From: Pseudomonas alcaligenes
GTDB lineage: Bacteria > Pseudomonadota > Gammaproteobacteria > Pseudomonadales > Pseudomonadaceae
Length of the DNA stretch: 64,000 nucleotides
Assembly (NCBI RefSeq): GCF_014490745.1
Contig: NZ_LZEU01000001.1
Span: forward strand, 682,001-746,000
Reading direction: 5' to 3'
Program-made: the position numbers and the translations under genes
In this document: piece by piece, positions 9,372 to 18,009 of the stretch
Layout: each line of letters starts with the position of its first letter
Position numbering within the stretch: position 1 is the stretch's first letter
The notes under the pieces: generated by a model
Seen by the model: the letters and a program-made list of their open reading frames with translations, nothing else
Told to the model about the DNA's origin: nothing
Databases searched by the model: none

Positions 9372-9508
9372 GGCGGGCCTCGAAGTCTGTGGAGGGGCAT
9401 GACTGGCTAGCAGATGCTGTGCCAGCGGTCAGTTCCGATGCTGCCCAAAGCAGCTGGAAAGCGCAATCCAAGCAAGCGTTTGATTTTGTCCGGGTGTAGG
9501 AATCGCTC

Positions 9509-9533
9509 GGGCGGCCCGGCCTGCGGGCCGCCC
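9509..9533 (-). terminator. Hairpin after the Fe-ADH operon
   Basis: A 10-bp perfect stem (GGGCGGCCCG/CGGGCCGCCC) with a 5-base loop lies 8 bases after the alcohol dehydrogenase stop. There is no proper U tract on the minus strand, so termination may be weak or the hairpin may stabilise the mRNA end. Confidence 0.55.
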
Positions 9534-9540
9534 TGGCGCC

Positions 9541-10701
9541 TTACAGCTGGCCGTGCAGGGCGGCGGTGAAGATCTGGATGACATCGGCCTCGCTCAGCGG
9601 CCGCGGGTTGCCGCCGGCAGAGGGGTCGACCACTGCCATCTGCGCGATCAGCGCGGTCTGCGCCGCATCCACCCCCAGTTCGGCCAGGCTGTGCGGTACG
9701 CCGGTGTCGGCGCGCAGCTGCATGACCAGGGCGAGGAAACTGTCGAAACCGGGATCGGCCAGGCCCAGGTAGGCGGCCAGGCGAGTGATGCGTTCCTCGA
9801 TCACGCTGCGGTTGAACTTCAGTACATAGGGCATCAGCGTGGCGTTGGTCATGCCGTGGTGGGTGTCGTACAGCGCGCCGATCGGGTGGGCCAGGGCGTG
9901 CATGCCGCCGAGGCCTTTCTGGAAGGCGGTGGCGCCCATGGCGGCGGCGGCGAGCATGTCGGCGCGCGCGTCGAGATCGCCCGGCTGGCGCACGGCGCGT
10001 ACCAGGGCGCGGGCCACCAGGCGCATGCCTTCCACCGCAACACCATCGGCCAGCGGGTGGAAGCCTGGGGCGCAGTAGGCTTCCAGGCAGTGGGAGAAGG
10101 CGTCCATGCCAGTACCGGCGGTGATGAAGGCCGGCATGCCGACGGAGAGCTCCGGATCGCTGATGACGATCTTCGGCATCATCAGCGGGTGAAAGATGAT
10201 GCGCTTGGTGTGCGTGCGCTCGTCGGTGAGGATGCCGGCGCGGCCGACTTCCGAACCGGTGCCGGCGGTGGTCGGCACGGCGATCACCGGGGCGATGCCG
10301 CGCGGGTCGGCGCGCGTCCACCAGTCGCCGACATCCTCGAAGTCCCACACCGGCCGGGCCTGGCCGCTCATGAAGGCGATCAGCTTGCCCATGTCCAGGC
10401 CGCTGCCGCCGCCGAAGGCGACCACGCCGTCGTGCTTGCCGGCATGGTAGGCGGCCAGGCCGGCGTCCAGGTTGCTTTCCACCGGGTTGGGCTTGAGCTC
10501 GCAGAACAGCGCGGCGCCGAGGCCGGCCTCTTTCAGCGAGTCGAGGGCGGCGAGGGTGATCGGTGCGCTGCCCAGGCCGCGGTCGGTGACCAGCAGCGGG
10601 CGCTGCATGCCGACGCTGCGGCACAGCTCGGGCAGTTCCTTGATCCGCCCGGCGCCGAAGCGCACCGAGGTCGGGTAGTTCCAGTTGGCGGTCTTGCTCA
10701 T
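9541..10701 (-). CDS. Iron-containing alcohol dehydrogenase
   Basis: This 386-residue group III (iron-dependent) alcohol dehydrogenase oxidises a primary alcohol to an aldehyde with NAD(P). The nucleotide-binding GGGSGLDMGK is near residue 97. Metal ligands are visible in GTGMDAFSHCLEAY near residue 195 and in MHALAHPIGALYDTHHG near residue 265. It is the last gene of a four-gene minus-strand operon, 13 bases after the aldehyde dehydrogenase. In that context it would oxidise the alcohol group of a gamma-glutamylated amino alcohol; this role is inferred from neighbours, not residues. Confidence 0.92.
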   Translation of the reverse strand: MSKTANWNYPTSVRFGAGRIKELPELCRSVGMQRPLLVTDRGLGSAPITLAALDSLKEAGLGAALFCELKPNPVESNLDAGLAAYHAGKHDGVVAFGGGSGLDMGKLIAFMSGQARPVWDFEDVGDWWTRADPRGIAPVIAVPTTAGTGSEVGRAGILTDERTHTKRIIFHPLMMPKIVISDPELSVGMPAFITAGTGMDAFSHCLEAYCAPGFHPLADGVAVEGMRLVARALVRAVRQPGDLDARADMLAAAAMGATAFQKGLGGMHALAHPIGALYDTHHGMTNATLMPYVLKFNRSVIEERITRLAAYLGLADPGFDSFLALVMQLRADTGVPHSLAELGVDAAQTALIAQMAVVDPSAGGNPRPLSEADVIQIFTAALHGQL

Positions 10702-10714
10702 GGCGGACTCCTTG

Positions 10715-12103
10715 TCAGAGCTGGTGGCGCAGGTGGAAGGACTTGGGCCTGGTCAGGTGTTCGTAGCCGAGGCTGGACAGGCTGGCGCCGCGCCCGGTGT
10801 GCTTGACTCCGGTCCAGGCCAGGGCCGGGTCGAGGTAGTCGCAGCGGTTCATGAACACGGTGCCGGTATCGAGCTGCTGGCCGAGCTGCTCGGCGGCGTC
10901 CAGATCCTCGCTCCAGATCGCCGCGCTGAGGCCGTAGGGGCTGTCGTTCATCAGGGCGATGGCCTGGGCGTCGTTGTCCACCGGCATGATGCCGACCACC
11001 GGGCCGAAGCTTTCCTCGCGCATCACCGCCATCTGGTGATCGACCTGCACCAGCACCTGCGGCGCCATGTAGGCGGTGCCGGGTGCGTCGGCGGCGAAGG
11101 TCTTGGCGTCGATCAGGGCTTTGGCGCCCTTTGCCTTGGCTTCGGCAATCTGTCCGCGAACGAACTCGGCGGCGCTGCTGCGCACCAGCGGGCCGAGGGT
11201 GGTGGCCTCTTCCAGCGGGCTGCCCAGCGCGTACTGCCGGGTCAGTTCGACGAAGCCGTCGACGAAGGCCGGATAGAGCTTCTTGTCCACATAGATGCGC
11301 TCGATGCCGCAGCAGCTCTGCCCGGAGTTGAAGAAGCTGCCGTCCACCAGGTTTTCCACGGCGTGGGCCAGGTTGGCATCGGCGCGCACATAGGCGGGAT
11401 CCTTGCCGCCCAGCTCCAGGCCAACGCCGATGAAGTGCCCGGCAGCGGCGCTTTCGATCAGCCGGCCGCCGGCCACCGAGCCGGTGAAGTTGACCTGCTG
11501 TACCTGGCCGGAGGCGATCAGGGTGGCGGTCTGGCCGTGATCCAGCACCAGGTTGCGGAACAGCCCATGGGGCAGGCCGGCGCGCTCGAAGGCCAGGGCG
11601 AAGCGCTCGCCGACCAGCAGGGTCTGGCTGGCGTGCTTGAGCAGCACCGCGTTGCCGGCCATCAGGGCCGGGATGATGGCGTTCACCGCCGTCAGGTAGG
11701 GGTAGTTCCACGGCGCGATGACCAGCACGGTGCCCAGCGGCTCGCGGCGGATATAGCGACGGAAACCGTCTTTCGGTGGCGGCACCACGTCGGCCAGGGC
11801 GCGGCCGGCGATGCCGACCATGTAGCGCGCGCGTTCCTCGAAGCCGCGCAGCTCGCCGGCGCCGTAGCGCACCGGGCGGCCCATCTGCCAGGCCAGTTCC
11901 GGGGCGATCTCGGCGCCCATCGCCAGCATGGCGTCGACCGCCTTCAGGCAATAGCTGGCGCGTTGTTCGATGCTCAGCTCGCGCCAGGCGCGCTGGGCCT
12001 GCTGGGCTTCGCTCAGGGCCTGCTGCAGCTGGGTCGAGCTGGCGCAGGGGCGTTCGGCGTACAGGCTGCCGTCCACCGGGGAAATCAGGCGAATGGTATT
12101 CAT
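10715..12103 (-). CDS. NAD-dependent aldehyde dehydrogenase
   Basis: This 462-residue ALDH-superfamily enzyme oxidises an aldehyde to the acid. The start MNTIRLISP is chosen over an upstream in-frame codon because AGGAGG precedes it at ideal spacing. Family motifs are the active-site glutamate segment ELGGKDPAYV near residue 230, the catalytic cysteine in NSGQSCCGIERIYV near residue 265 and ESFGPVVGIMP near residue 365. It lies between the ligase and the alcohol dehydrogenase, suggesting it converts the aldehyde made by the latter. Confidence 0.93.
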   Translation of the reverse strand: MNTIRLISPVDGSLYAERPCASSTQLQQALSEAQQAQRAWRELSIEQRASYCLKAVDAMLAMGAEIAPELAWQMGRPVRYGAGELRGFEERARYMVGIAGRALADVVPPPKDGFRRYIRREPLGTVLVIAPWNYPYLTAVNAIIPALMAGNAVLLKHASQTLLVGERFALAFERAGLPHGLFRNLVLDHGQTATLIASGQVQQVNFTGSVAGGRLIESAAAGHFIGVGLELGGKDPAYVRADANLAHAVENLVDGSFFNSGQSCCGIERIYVDKKLYPAFVDGFVELTRQYALGSPLEEATTLGPLVRSSAAEFVRGQIAEAKAKGAKALIDAKTFAADAPGTAYMAPQVLVQVDHQMAVMREESFGPVVGIMPVDNDAQAIALMNDSPYGLSAAIWSEDLDAAEQLGQQLDTGTVFMNRCDYLDPALAWTGVKHTGRGASLSSLGYEHLTRPKSFHLRHQL

Positions 12104-12170
12104 CGAGCCTCCTTCATTCTTGTTCGCCGGGCCCGGCGCGCTGGCGCTTGCCCGCTCCACGGTGGTGCTC

Positions 12171-13538
12171 CTAATAGCGTTCGAAGCCGCGGCGCAGCTC
12201 CCAGTCGGTCACCCGGCGGTCGTACTCCAGCTGCTCCCAGCGTGCGGTGTGCAGGTAGTGTTCGACCACGTCGTCGCCCAGGGCCTGGCGCAGCAGTGTC
12301 GAGCGGTCGAGGGCCTCGGTGGCGCCGCGCAGGGTCTTGGCCACCTCGGGCAGTTCGTCATGCTCGTAGGCATCGCCGGAGAAGGCCGGTGGCAGCTCCA
12401 GCTGTTCGTCGATGCCGGCGAGGCCCGCTGCGATCAGCGCGGCATAGGCCAGGTAGGGGTTGAGGTCGGCGCCGCCGATGCGGCACTCGATGCGGATGCC
12501 CTTGCTGCCCGCGCCGCACAGGCGGAAGCCGGCGGTACGGTTGTCGCAGCTCCACACCGCGCGGGTGGGGGCGAAGGTGCCGGCCTGGAAGCGCTTGTAG
12601 GAGTTGATGTAGGGCGCCAGGAAGTAGGTGATGTCGCTGGCGTACTTGAGCTGGCCGGCCACCCACTGGCGCATCAGCTTGGACATGCCGTGTTCGGCCT
12701 CGGGGTCGAAGAACAGCGCCTGGCTGCCGTCGAGGCTGAACAGCGAGTTGTGGATATGGCTGCTGGAGCCGGCCAGGTTGTAGTTCCACTTGGCCATGAA
12801 GGTCACGGCCTTGCCCTGCAGCAGGGCGATCTCCTTGCAGGCGTGCTTGATGATGCTGTGGCGGTCGGCCATCACCAGGGCCTCGGCGTAGCGCACGTTG
12901 ATCTCTTCCTGGCCCGGCCCCCATTCGCCCTTGGAGTTTTCCACCGGGATGCCGGCGGCCTGCAGGTGCTTGCGGATGGCGCGCATCACCGGCTCCTCGC
13001 GGATGGTCTGCAGGATGCTGTAGTCCTCGATGTAGTAACCGGCGGTCTTGGGGTTCTGGTAGTGCTGGGTGTGGATGCCCTCGTAGCTCTGGTCGAACAG
13101 GTAGAACTCCAGCTCGGAGGCGAACATGCCCTGGTAGCCGCGCTCGGTGAGCCGGGCGATCTGCCGCTTGAGGATGCCGCGCGGGCTGTGCGGCAGGTCG
13201 TGGTGGTGGTGATCCTGCACGTCGCACAGCACCAGGGCGGTGCCTTCCAGCCAGGGCACCACGCGCAGGGTGGTGAGGTCGGGCTTGAACACGAAGTCGC
13301 CGTAGCCCTGCTTCCAGCTGGCGGCGGCGTAGCCGGGCACCGGCTCCATGTCGATGTCGTCGGCCAGCAGGTAGTCGCAGCCGTGGGTCTCTTCAAAGGC
13401 GCTGTCGAGGAAGAACTCGACCTGGAAGCGCTTGCCGATCAGGCGGCCCTGCATGTCGACCATGCAGGCCAGGACGGTGTCGATCTTGCCGGCCACGGCG
13501 AGTTCGCGCAGGCCGGTGAGGCTGAGGTGGGCAGTCAT
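12171..13538 (-). CDS. Glutamine-synthetase-like gamma-glutamyl-amine ligase
   Basis: This 455-residue member of the glutamine synthetase superfamily more closely resembles gamma-glutamylpolyamine/gamma-glutamylethanolamide ligases than housekeeping GlnA. The catalytic core is recognisable: FASELEFYLF near residue 140, the ATP/metal segment SSSHIHNSL in place of GlnA's GSGMHVH near residue 260, NSYKRF near residue 315, and IECRIGGADLNPYLAYAA near residue 360. The housekeeping-type NLYDLP adenylylation loop was not seen. With a permease, ALDH and ADH in one operon it probably couples glutamate to an imported amine. Substrate identity (ethanolamine or another amino alcohol) is inference. Confidence 0.87.
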   Translation of the reverse strand: MTAHLSLTGLRELAVAGKIDTVLACMVDMQGRLIGKRFQVEFFLDSAFEETHGCDYLLADDIDMEPVPGYAAASWKQGYGDFVFKPDLTTLRVVPWLEGTALVLCDVQDHHHHDLPHSPRGILKRQIARLTERGYQGMFASELEFYLFDQSYEGIHTQHYQNPKTAGYYIEDYSILQTIREEPVMRAIRKHLQAAGIPVENSKGEWGPGQEEINVRYAEALVMADRHSIIKHACKEIALLQGKAVTFMAKWNYNLAGSSSHIHNSLFSLDGSQALFFDPEAEHGMSKLMRQWVAGQLKYASDITYFLAPYINSYKRFQAGTFAPTRAVWSCDNRTAGFRLCGAGSKGIRIECRIGGADLNPYLAYAALIAAGLAGIDEQLELPPAFSGDAYEHDELPEVAKTLRGATEALDRSTLLRQALGDDVVEHYLHTARWEQLEYDRRVTDWELRRGFERY

Positions 13539-13587
13539 CCGTAATCACTCCGGGAAATCCGGGGCGGCTGCGCGTCGGCGATATGGC

Positions 13588-13615
13588 GGCAGAAACGGGG
13601 GCGCCCGTTCCTGCC
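13588..13615 (-). other. Stable hairpin between permease and ligase genes
   Basis: In the minus-strand transcript a 12-bp stem (GGCAGGAACGGG with one G-U pair) closes a CGCC loop. It sits in the 119-base gap after the permease stop and before the ligase ATG, with no U tract after it. It may be a processing or partial-termination site setting the ratio of permease to enzymes. Confidence 0.5.
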
Positions 13616-13657
13616 TTGTCTCGCTCTAGCTCGCGTGCCCCGGTACAGGTCTAGGGC

Positions 13658-15142
13658 TTAGTTGTTCTTGTCTTTCTCGCGTTGCTCCATGGCGAACTCC
13701 TCTTCGGGCGAGAGGATCAGGCGATGGCGACCGACGATGGCGAAGTAGAGGATGCCGAGGGCAAAGAAGCCGGCCACCCAGAGCACGCCGACGGTGTAGG
13801 CCGGGTCGCCGGTGAGCTGGTAGTACAGGGTCACGGCGGCGATCAGCATGGTCAGCATTGCCCCCGGTACGCCCAGCGGGCTGCGATAGGGACGCTCGAT
13901 GTTGGGCAGGTTCTTGCGCAGCAGGATGAACGACAGCGCCTGCATGAAGTAGGAGAACATGGCGCCGAACACCGCCATGTTGAGCAGGGTGCCGCCGATC
14001 ACCGCGCCGCCCTTTTCCTCACCGAAGATGAACCACAGCGCCATCATCACCGCCAGGGCCAGCAGGCTGCCGCCGATCATCGCCACGTGCGGGGTCTTGC
14101 GCTGGCCGTGGGTCACCGACAGCCACGGCAGGAAGTAGCCGGCGCGGCTTAGCGAGTACACCTGGCGGCCCATGGCGAAGATGATGGTATGGAAGCTGGC
14201 GACCAGGCCGAGCACTGCCACCAGGGCCAGCAGCTTGGCGATGTTGTCGCCGTAGATCGCCTTGAAGCCGTCCAGCAGCGGCTCGCCCGAGGTGCCCAGG
14301 GCGAAGGAACCGACACCGTTGGTGGCCGGGTTGAGCCAGAGAATCATGAACGCCGAGACGATCAGGGTGAACATGCCGGCGATGATGCCGCGGGGCATGT
14401 CGCGCTTGGGATCGACCGACTCCTCGGCGGCCAGCGGCAGCTGTTCGATGGCGAGGAACAGCCACACGGCGAACGGCAGCGAGGCGAGTATGCCGACCAG
14501 GCCCTTGGGCAGGAACGGACCGCCGCCTTCGGGCAGCTCGGCACCGTCGGCTCCGACGTTCATCGCGTAGCGGGCGAAGTCGATATGCGGCAGCGCGCTG
14601 AACCAGAAGATCACCAGGCAGGCCAGGGCCAGCAGGGTGACCACCAGGGTGACCTTGAACGACAGCTCGACGCCGATCACGTTGAGCCAGACGAAGGCCA
14701 GGTAGAAGCCGATCCACCACAGCGGCTGGTACTCGCTGGGCGTGCCGAAGATGCTGCCCATGTAGCTGCCGATAAAGAAAACGATCACCGCGGGGGTGAG
14801 CACGTACTCGACGTTCTCCGCCAGGCCGGTGAGAAAGCCGCCCCAGGGGCCCATGGCGCTGCGGGCGAAGGAGTAGGCGGCGCCGGTGTGGGGCAGGGCC
14901 GGGGACATTTCCGCCAGGGAAAAGGTCAGCCCCAGGTACATCACCGCGATGATGATGGCGGCGATCAGCATGCTGCCCCAGCCATTGGCCAGGCCGAAGT
15001 TCCAGCCGGAGAAATGCCCGGAGATTACCGCGCCGACCCCCAGGGCCCAGAGTGACCAGACCCCGGCATAGCGCCGCAGGCCGCGTTTTTCGAAGTAACT
15101 GTTATCGACTGTGGTGTAGCTGACTCCCGATTCCTGTTTCAT
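13658..15142 (-). CDS. APC-family permease, ethanolamine-permease-like
   Basis: This 494-residue cytoplasmic-membrane transporter of the amino acid-polyamine-organocation superfamily has about twelve hydrophobic segments. The N-terminal part, with GAVISGHFSGWNFGLA and SFARSAMGPWGGFLTG, resembles the ethanolamine permease (Eat) branch. The start MKQESG is preferred over an upstream in-frame codon because AGGAG lies 7 bases before it. As the first gene of the operon it likely imports the amine that the adjacent ligase glutamylates. The C-terminus is charged and hydrophilic (MEQREKDKNN). Confidence 0.88.
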   Translation of the reverse strand: MKQESGVSYTTVDNSYFEKRGLRRYAGVWSLWALGVGAVISGHFSGWNFGLANGWGSMLIAAIIIAVMYLGLTFSLAEMSPALPHTGAAYSFARSAMGPWGGFLTGLAENVEYVLTPAVIVFFIGSYMGSIFGTPSEYQPLWWIGFYLAFVWLNVIGVELSFKVTLVVTLLALACLVIFWFSALPHIDFARYAMNVGADGAELPEGGGPFLPKGLVGILASLPFAVWLFLAIEQLPLAAEESVDPKRDMPRGIIAGMFTLIVSAFMILWLNPATNGVGSFALGTSGEPLLDGFKAIYGDNIAKLLALVAVLGLVASFHTIIFAMGRQVYSLSRAGYFLPWLSVTHGQRKTPHVAMIGGSLLALAVMMALWFIFGEEKGGAVIGGTLLNMAVFGAMFSYFMQALSFILLRKNLPNIERPYRSPLGVPGAMLTMLIAAVTLYYQLTGDPAYTVGVLWVAGFFALGILYFAIVGRHRLILSPEEEFAMEQREKDKNN

Positions 15143-15616
15143 GATCCGCTCCTGCATTCGCGTTGGCGTGATTTGTTGTTGGAATTGCCTGGCTGTCGAC
15201 GGGATGGAGTACAGCTGCCAGCGGGGAGCGCGGGGGAAGAGATTGGGCGTGGTGGATCGGGGCACGGTGCAGGCCGTTCCGTTGGAGGCTCACCGCGAGA
15301 GGAAAAAGCGCCTCGCCGTGGCTGCTGGCTGTTCTTTCGGATACCAAAGAACGACTCCTTGGATCGGCTGAACCGCAGACAAACGCGCAATCGCTAGCAG
15401 GTCAGAGTCGCTTCACGGTCTGGCCGAGGGGCAAGAGATCGTGAATCGGCTCCAGGGGCATGAACGGCGAATGAACAACATGCCTCCCGAGTTGTCTCGG
15501 GACACAGCAACTCTAGTCGATAAATCCCGACGCGCCCGGCGCTCGGGAGATGGGCGCCGCTGTGCTAACCTGCGGCCAGTTCTGCCGGGGCGTCCCGGCG
15601 CGTTTCGAGGTCATCG
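15143..15616. promoter_or_regulatory. Divergent control region between permease operon and mpl
   Basis: I see no gene in this 474-base gap. It contains a perfect 7-base inverted repeat (GTTCTTT/AAAGAAC, 15331-15352) with an 8-base spacer, about 190 bases upstream of the permease ATG. The mpl ribosome site GAGGT lies just before 15617. No regulator gene accompanies the permease operon, and no promoter hexamers could be set with confidence. Confidence 0.45.
15331..15352. promoter_or_regulatory. Inverted repeat, possible operator
   Basis: GTTCTTT and AAAGAAC are perfect complements separated by CGGATACC. The symmetry is suitable for a dimeric repressor or LysR-type protein, but no regulator is identified. 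It sits within the upstream region of the permease-ligase operon. Confidence 0.35.
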
Positions 15617-16966
15617 ATGCACATCCATATTCTCGGTATCTGCGGCACTTTCATGGGCTCCCTGGCGGTGCTGGCGAAAGAGCTCGGCCATCGCGTTACC
15701 GGCTCCGACGCCAACGTCTACCCACCCATGAGTACCCAGCTCGAAGCCCAGGGCATCGAGCTGATGCAGGGCTACGAGCCGGCGCACCTGCAGCCGGCGC
15801 CCGACCTAGTGGTGGTCGGCAACGCCCTGAGTCGCGGCAACCCGGCGGTGGAGTACGTGCTCAACCAGGGCCTGCCTTATGTATCCGGCCCGCAGTGGCT
15901 GGCCGACCATGTGCTGCAGGGCCGCTGGGTGCTGGGCGTGGCCGGCACCCACGGCAAGACCACCACCACCAGCATGCTGGCCTGGGTGCTGGAACATGCC
16001 GGCATGAGCCCGGGCTTCCTGATCGGCGGTGTGCCGCAGAACTTCGGGGTGTCCGCGCGTCTGGGCGGCACGCCGTTCTTCGTGGTCGAGGCCGACGAGT
16101 ACGACAGCGCCTTCTTCGACAAGCGCAGCAAGTTCGTGCACTACCGTCCGCGCACGGCGATCCTCAACAACCTGGAATTCGACCACGCGGACATTTTCCC
16201 GGATCTGGCGGCCATCGAGCGGCAGTTCCACCACCTGGTGCGTACCGTGCCGGGCGAGGGCCTGATCATCCATCCGCAGGCCGAAGAGGCCCTGGCGCGG
16301 GTGGTCAAGATGGGCTGCTGGACGCCGGTGCAGACCACCGGAGACGGTGGCCAGTGGCAGGCGCGCCTGCTCAGCGCGGACGGCTCGCGCTTCGAGGTGA
16401 TCTTCAACGGCCAGGTCGAAGGCACGGTGGAGTGGGAGCTGACCGGCCAGCACAACGTGGCCAACGCCTTGGCCACCCTGGCCGCCGCCCGCCACGTCGG
16501 CGTGGTGCCGGCGCTGGGCATCGCCGGCCTGTCCAGCTTCAAGAGCGTCAAGCGGCGCATGGAGAAGGTCGCCGAGGTCAAGGGCGTGACCATCTATGAC
16601 GACTTCGCCCACCACCCGACCGCCATCGCCACCACCCTCGACGGCCTGCGCAAGCGCGTCGGCGACGCGCCGGTGATCGCGGTGATCGAGCCGCGCTCCA
16701 ATTCCATGAAGCTCGGCGCCCACCGCGACGGCCTGCCGGCTTCCGTGGTGCAGGCCGACCGGGTGTACTGGTACGCGCCGGCCAACCTCGGTTGGGATCT
16801 GGCTGCCACGGTGGCCGGCTCGACGGTGCCGACCGAAGTCTGCGACTCGCTGGAGGCCATCATTGCCGGGGTCAAGGCCCACGCCGCGCCCGGCACCCAG
16901 GTGGTGGTCATGAGCAACGGCGGTTTCGGCGGCTTGCACGGCAAGCTGGCGGCGGCTCTGGCGTAA
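15617..16966 (+). CDS. mpl: UDP-MurNAc:L-Ala-gamma-D-Glu-meso-DAP ligase
   Basis: This 449-residue Mur-ligase family enzyme recycles peptidoglycan by attaching the salvaged tripeptide to UDP-N-acetylmuramate in the cytoplasm. The ATP-binding P-loop GTHGKTTTTSML is near residue 113. Further Mur landmarks are VVEADEYDSAFFDKRSKF near residue 157, the C-terminal DDFAHHPTAI and EPRSNSMKLG. A GAGGT ribosome site precedes the ATG. It appears to be monocistronic or to read into ubiX across a repeat-bearing gap. Confidence 0.97.
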   Translation: MHIHILGICGTFMGSLAVLAKELGHRVTGSDANVYPPMSTQLEAQGIELMQGYEPAHLQPAPDLVVVGNALSRGNPAVEYVLNQGLPYVSGPQWLADHVLQGRWVLGVAGTHGKTTTTSMLAWVLEHAGMSPGFLIGGVPQNFGVSARLGGTPFFVVEADEYDSAFFDKRSKFVHYRPRTAILNNLEFDHADIFPDLAAIERQFHHLVRTVPGEGLIIHPQAEEALARVVKMGCWTPVQTTGDGGQWQARLLSADGSRFEVIFNGQVEGTVEWELTGQHNVANALATLAAARHVGVVPALGIAGLSSFKSVKRRMEKVAEVKGVTIYDDFAHHPTAIATTLDGLRKRVGDAPVIAVIEPRSNSMKLGAHRDGLPASVVQADRVYWYAPANLGWDLAATVAGSTVPTEVCDSLEAIIAGVKAHAAPGTQVVVMSNGGFGGLHGKLAAALA

Positions 16967-16982
16967 TAGTTGTGGCAGATAG

Positions 16983-17071
16983 CTCCCTCTCCCTCCGGGA
17001 GAGGGTTGGGGTGAGGGGCGAGTTGCCTGGAACATCCCTCACCCCTGGCCCCTCTCCCAAGGGGAGAGGGG
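16983..17071. repeat. Paired palindromic repeat before ubiX
   Basis: Two related halves at 16983-17018 and 17036-17071 carry CCCTCTCCC...GGGAGAGGG palindromes and complementary GGTGAGGGG/CCCCTCACC flanks. The two halves can pair over their full length, giving a large hairpin between mpl and ubiX. A second copy of the same element is at 48891-49006. The family is a known type of dispersed intergenic repeat in proteobacteria. Confidence 0.8.
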
Positions 17072-17093
17072 AATCTAGTTCTTTGGAGGTTGA

Positions 17094-17723
17094 ATGAACG
17101 GTCCCGCACGCATCACCCTGGCCATGACCGGCGCCTCTGGCGCCCAGTACGGCCTGCGCCTGCTCGACTGCCTGGTGCAGGAAGACCGCGAGGTGCACTT
17201 CCTGATCTCCAAGGCCGCGCAGCTGGTGATGGCCACCGAGACCGACGTCACCCTGCCGGCCAAGCCGCAGGCCATGCAGCAGTTCCTCTCCGAGTACACC
17301 GGCGCCGCTCCCGGGCAGATCCGCGTGTACGGCAAGGAAGACTGGATGGCACCACCGGCATCCGGCTCCGGTGCGCCGGGCGCCATGGTGGTGGTGCCGT
17401 GCAGCACCGGCACCCTGTCGGCGATCGCTACCGGCGCCTGCAATAACCTGATCGAGCGCGCCGCCGACGTGGTGCTCAAGGAGCGCCGCCAGCTGATCCT
17501 GGTGCCGCGCGAGGCGCCGTACTCCAGCATCCACCTGGAGAACATGCTCAAGCTGTCCAACCTTGGCGTCACCATCCTGCCGGCCTCGCCGGGCTTCTAC
17601 CACCAGCCGCAGACCCTCGACGACCTGGTCGACTTCGTGGTGGCGCGCATCCTCAACTGCCTGGACATTCCCCAGGACATGCTGCCGCGCTGGGGCGAGC
17701 ACCACCTGTCCAGCGATGACTGA
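17094..17723 (+). CDS. ubiX: Flavin prenyltransferase UbiX
   Basis: This 209-residue enzyme prenylates FMN with dimethylallyl phosphate to make the cofactor of the decarboxylase UbiD in ubiquinone synthesis. The N-terminal flavin-binding motif [13 protein letters not shown] starts near residue 10. The conserved [25 protein letters not shown] segment spans about residues 103-128, followed by [22 protein letters not shown] ribosome site precedes the ATG. The stop overlaps the start of the following lipoprotein gene, so the two are translationally coupled. Confidence 0.96.
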   Translation: MNGPARITLAMTGASGAQYGLRLLDCLVQEDREVHFLISKAAQLVMATETDVTLPAKPQAMQQFLSEYTGAAPGQIRVYGKEDWMAPPASGSGAPGAMVVVPCSTGTLSAIATGACNNLIERAADVVLKERRQLILVPREAPYSSIHLENMLKLSNLGVTILPASPGFYHQPQTLDDLVDFVVARILNCLDIPQDMLPRWGEHHLSSDD

Positions 17724-18009
17724 ACGCGCCGGCCTGCTGGGCCTGAGCCTGCTGCTGGCGCTGTCCGGCTGCGCCAGCGTGCGTACCCTGGATGCGGCCA
17801 AGCCGGGGGCGCCGATCATCTATTCCGGAACGCGACTGGACTGGTATTCGCTGAATGGCGGTTGCTGCCCGCGTGATCGTTTTGGCGCCGAGGCGCCCAA
17901 GTACGCCGGGCTCGATCTGCCGGCCAGTGCTGTGCTGGATACCCTGCTGCTGCCGCTGGCCCTGGCCGCCGAGCTGGGCGTAAACCTGGGGATCCAGGGT
18001 GGTAACTGA
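17716..18009 (+). CDS. YceK/YidQ-like small lipoprotein
   Basis: This 97-residue predicted lipoprotein has a signal sequence with lipobox LSGCAS, giving a lipidated cysteine at residue 19. The mature part contains a double cysteine ([11 protein letters not shown]) and a second hydrophobic stretch ([12 protein letters not shown]), a pattern typical of the YceK/DUF1375 family. Its ATG lies inside the last codons of ubiX. Function is unknown; a role linked to ubiquinone is not implied by the overlap alone. Confidence 0.82.
   Translation: MTERAGLLGLSLLLALSGCASVRTLDAAKPGAPIIYSGTRLDWYSLNGGCCPRDRFGAEAPKYAGLDLPASAVLDTLLLPLALAAELGVNLGIQGGN

Noticed and set aside
15150..15230. Sigma-54 promoter upstream of the permease gene
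   Set aside because: TGGCAG occurs on the minus strand, but no TTGC(A/T) follows at the required 5-base distance.
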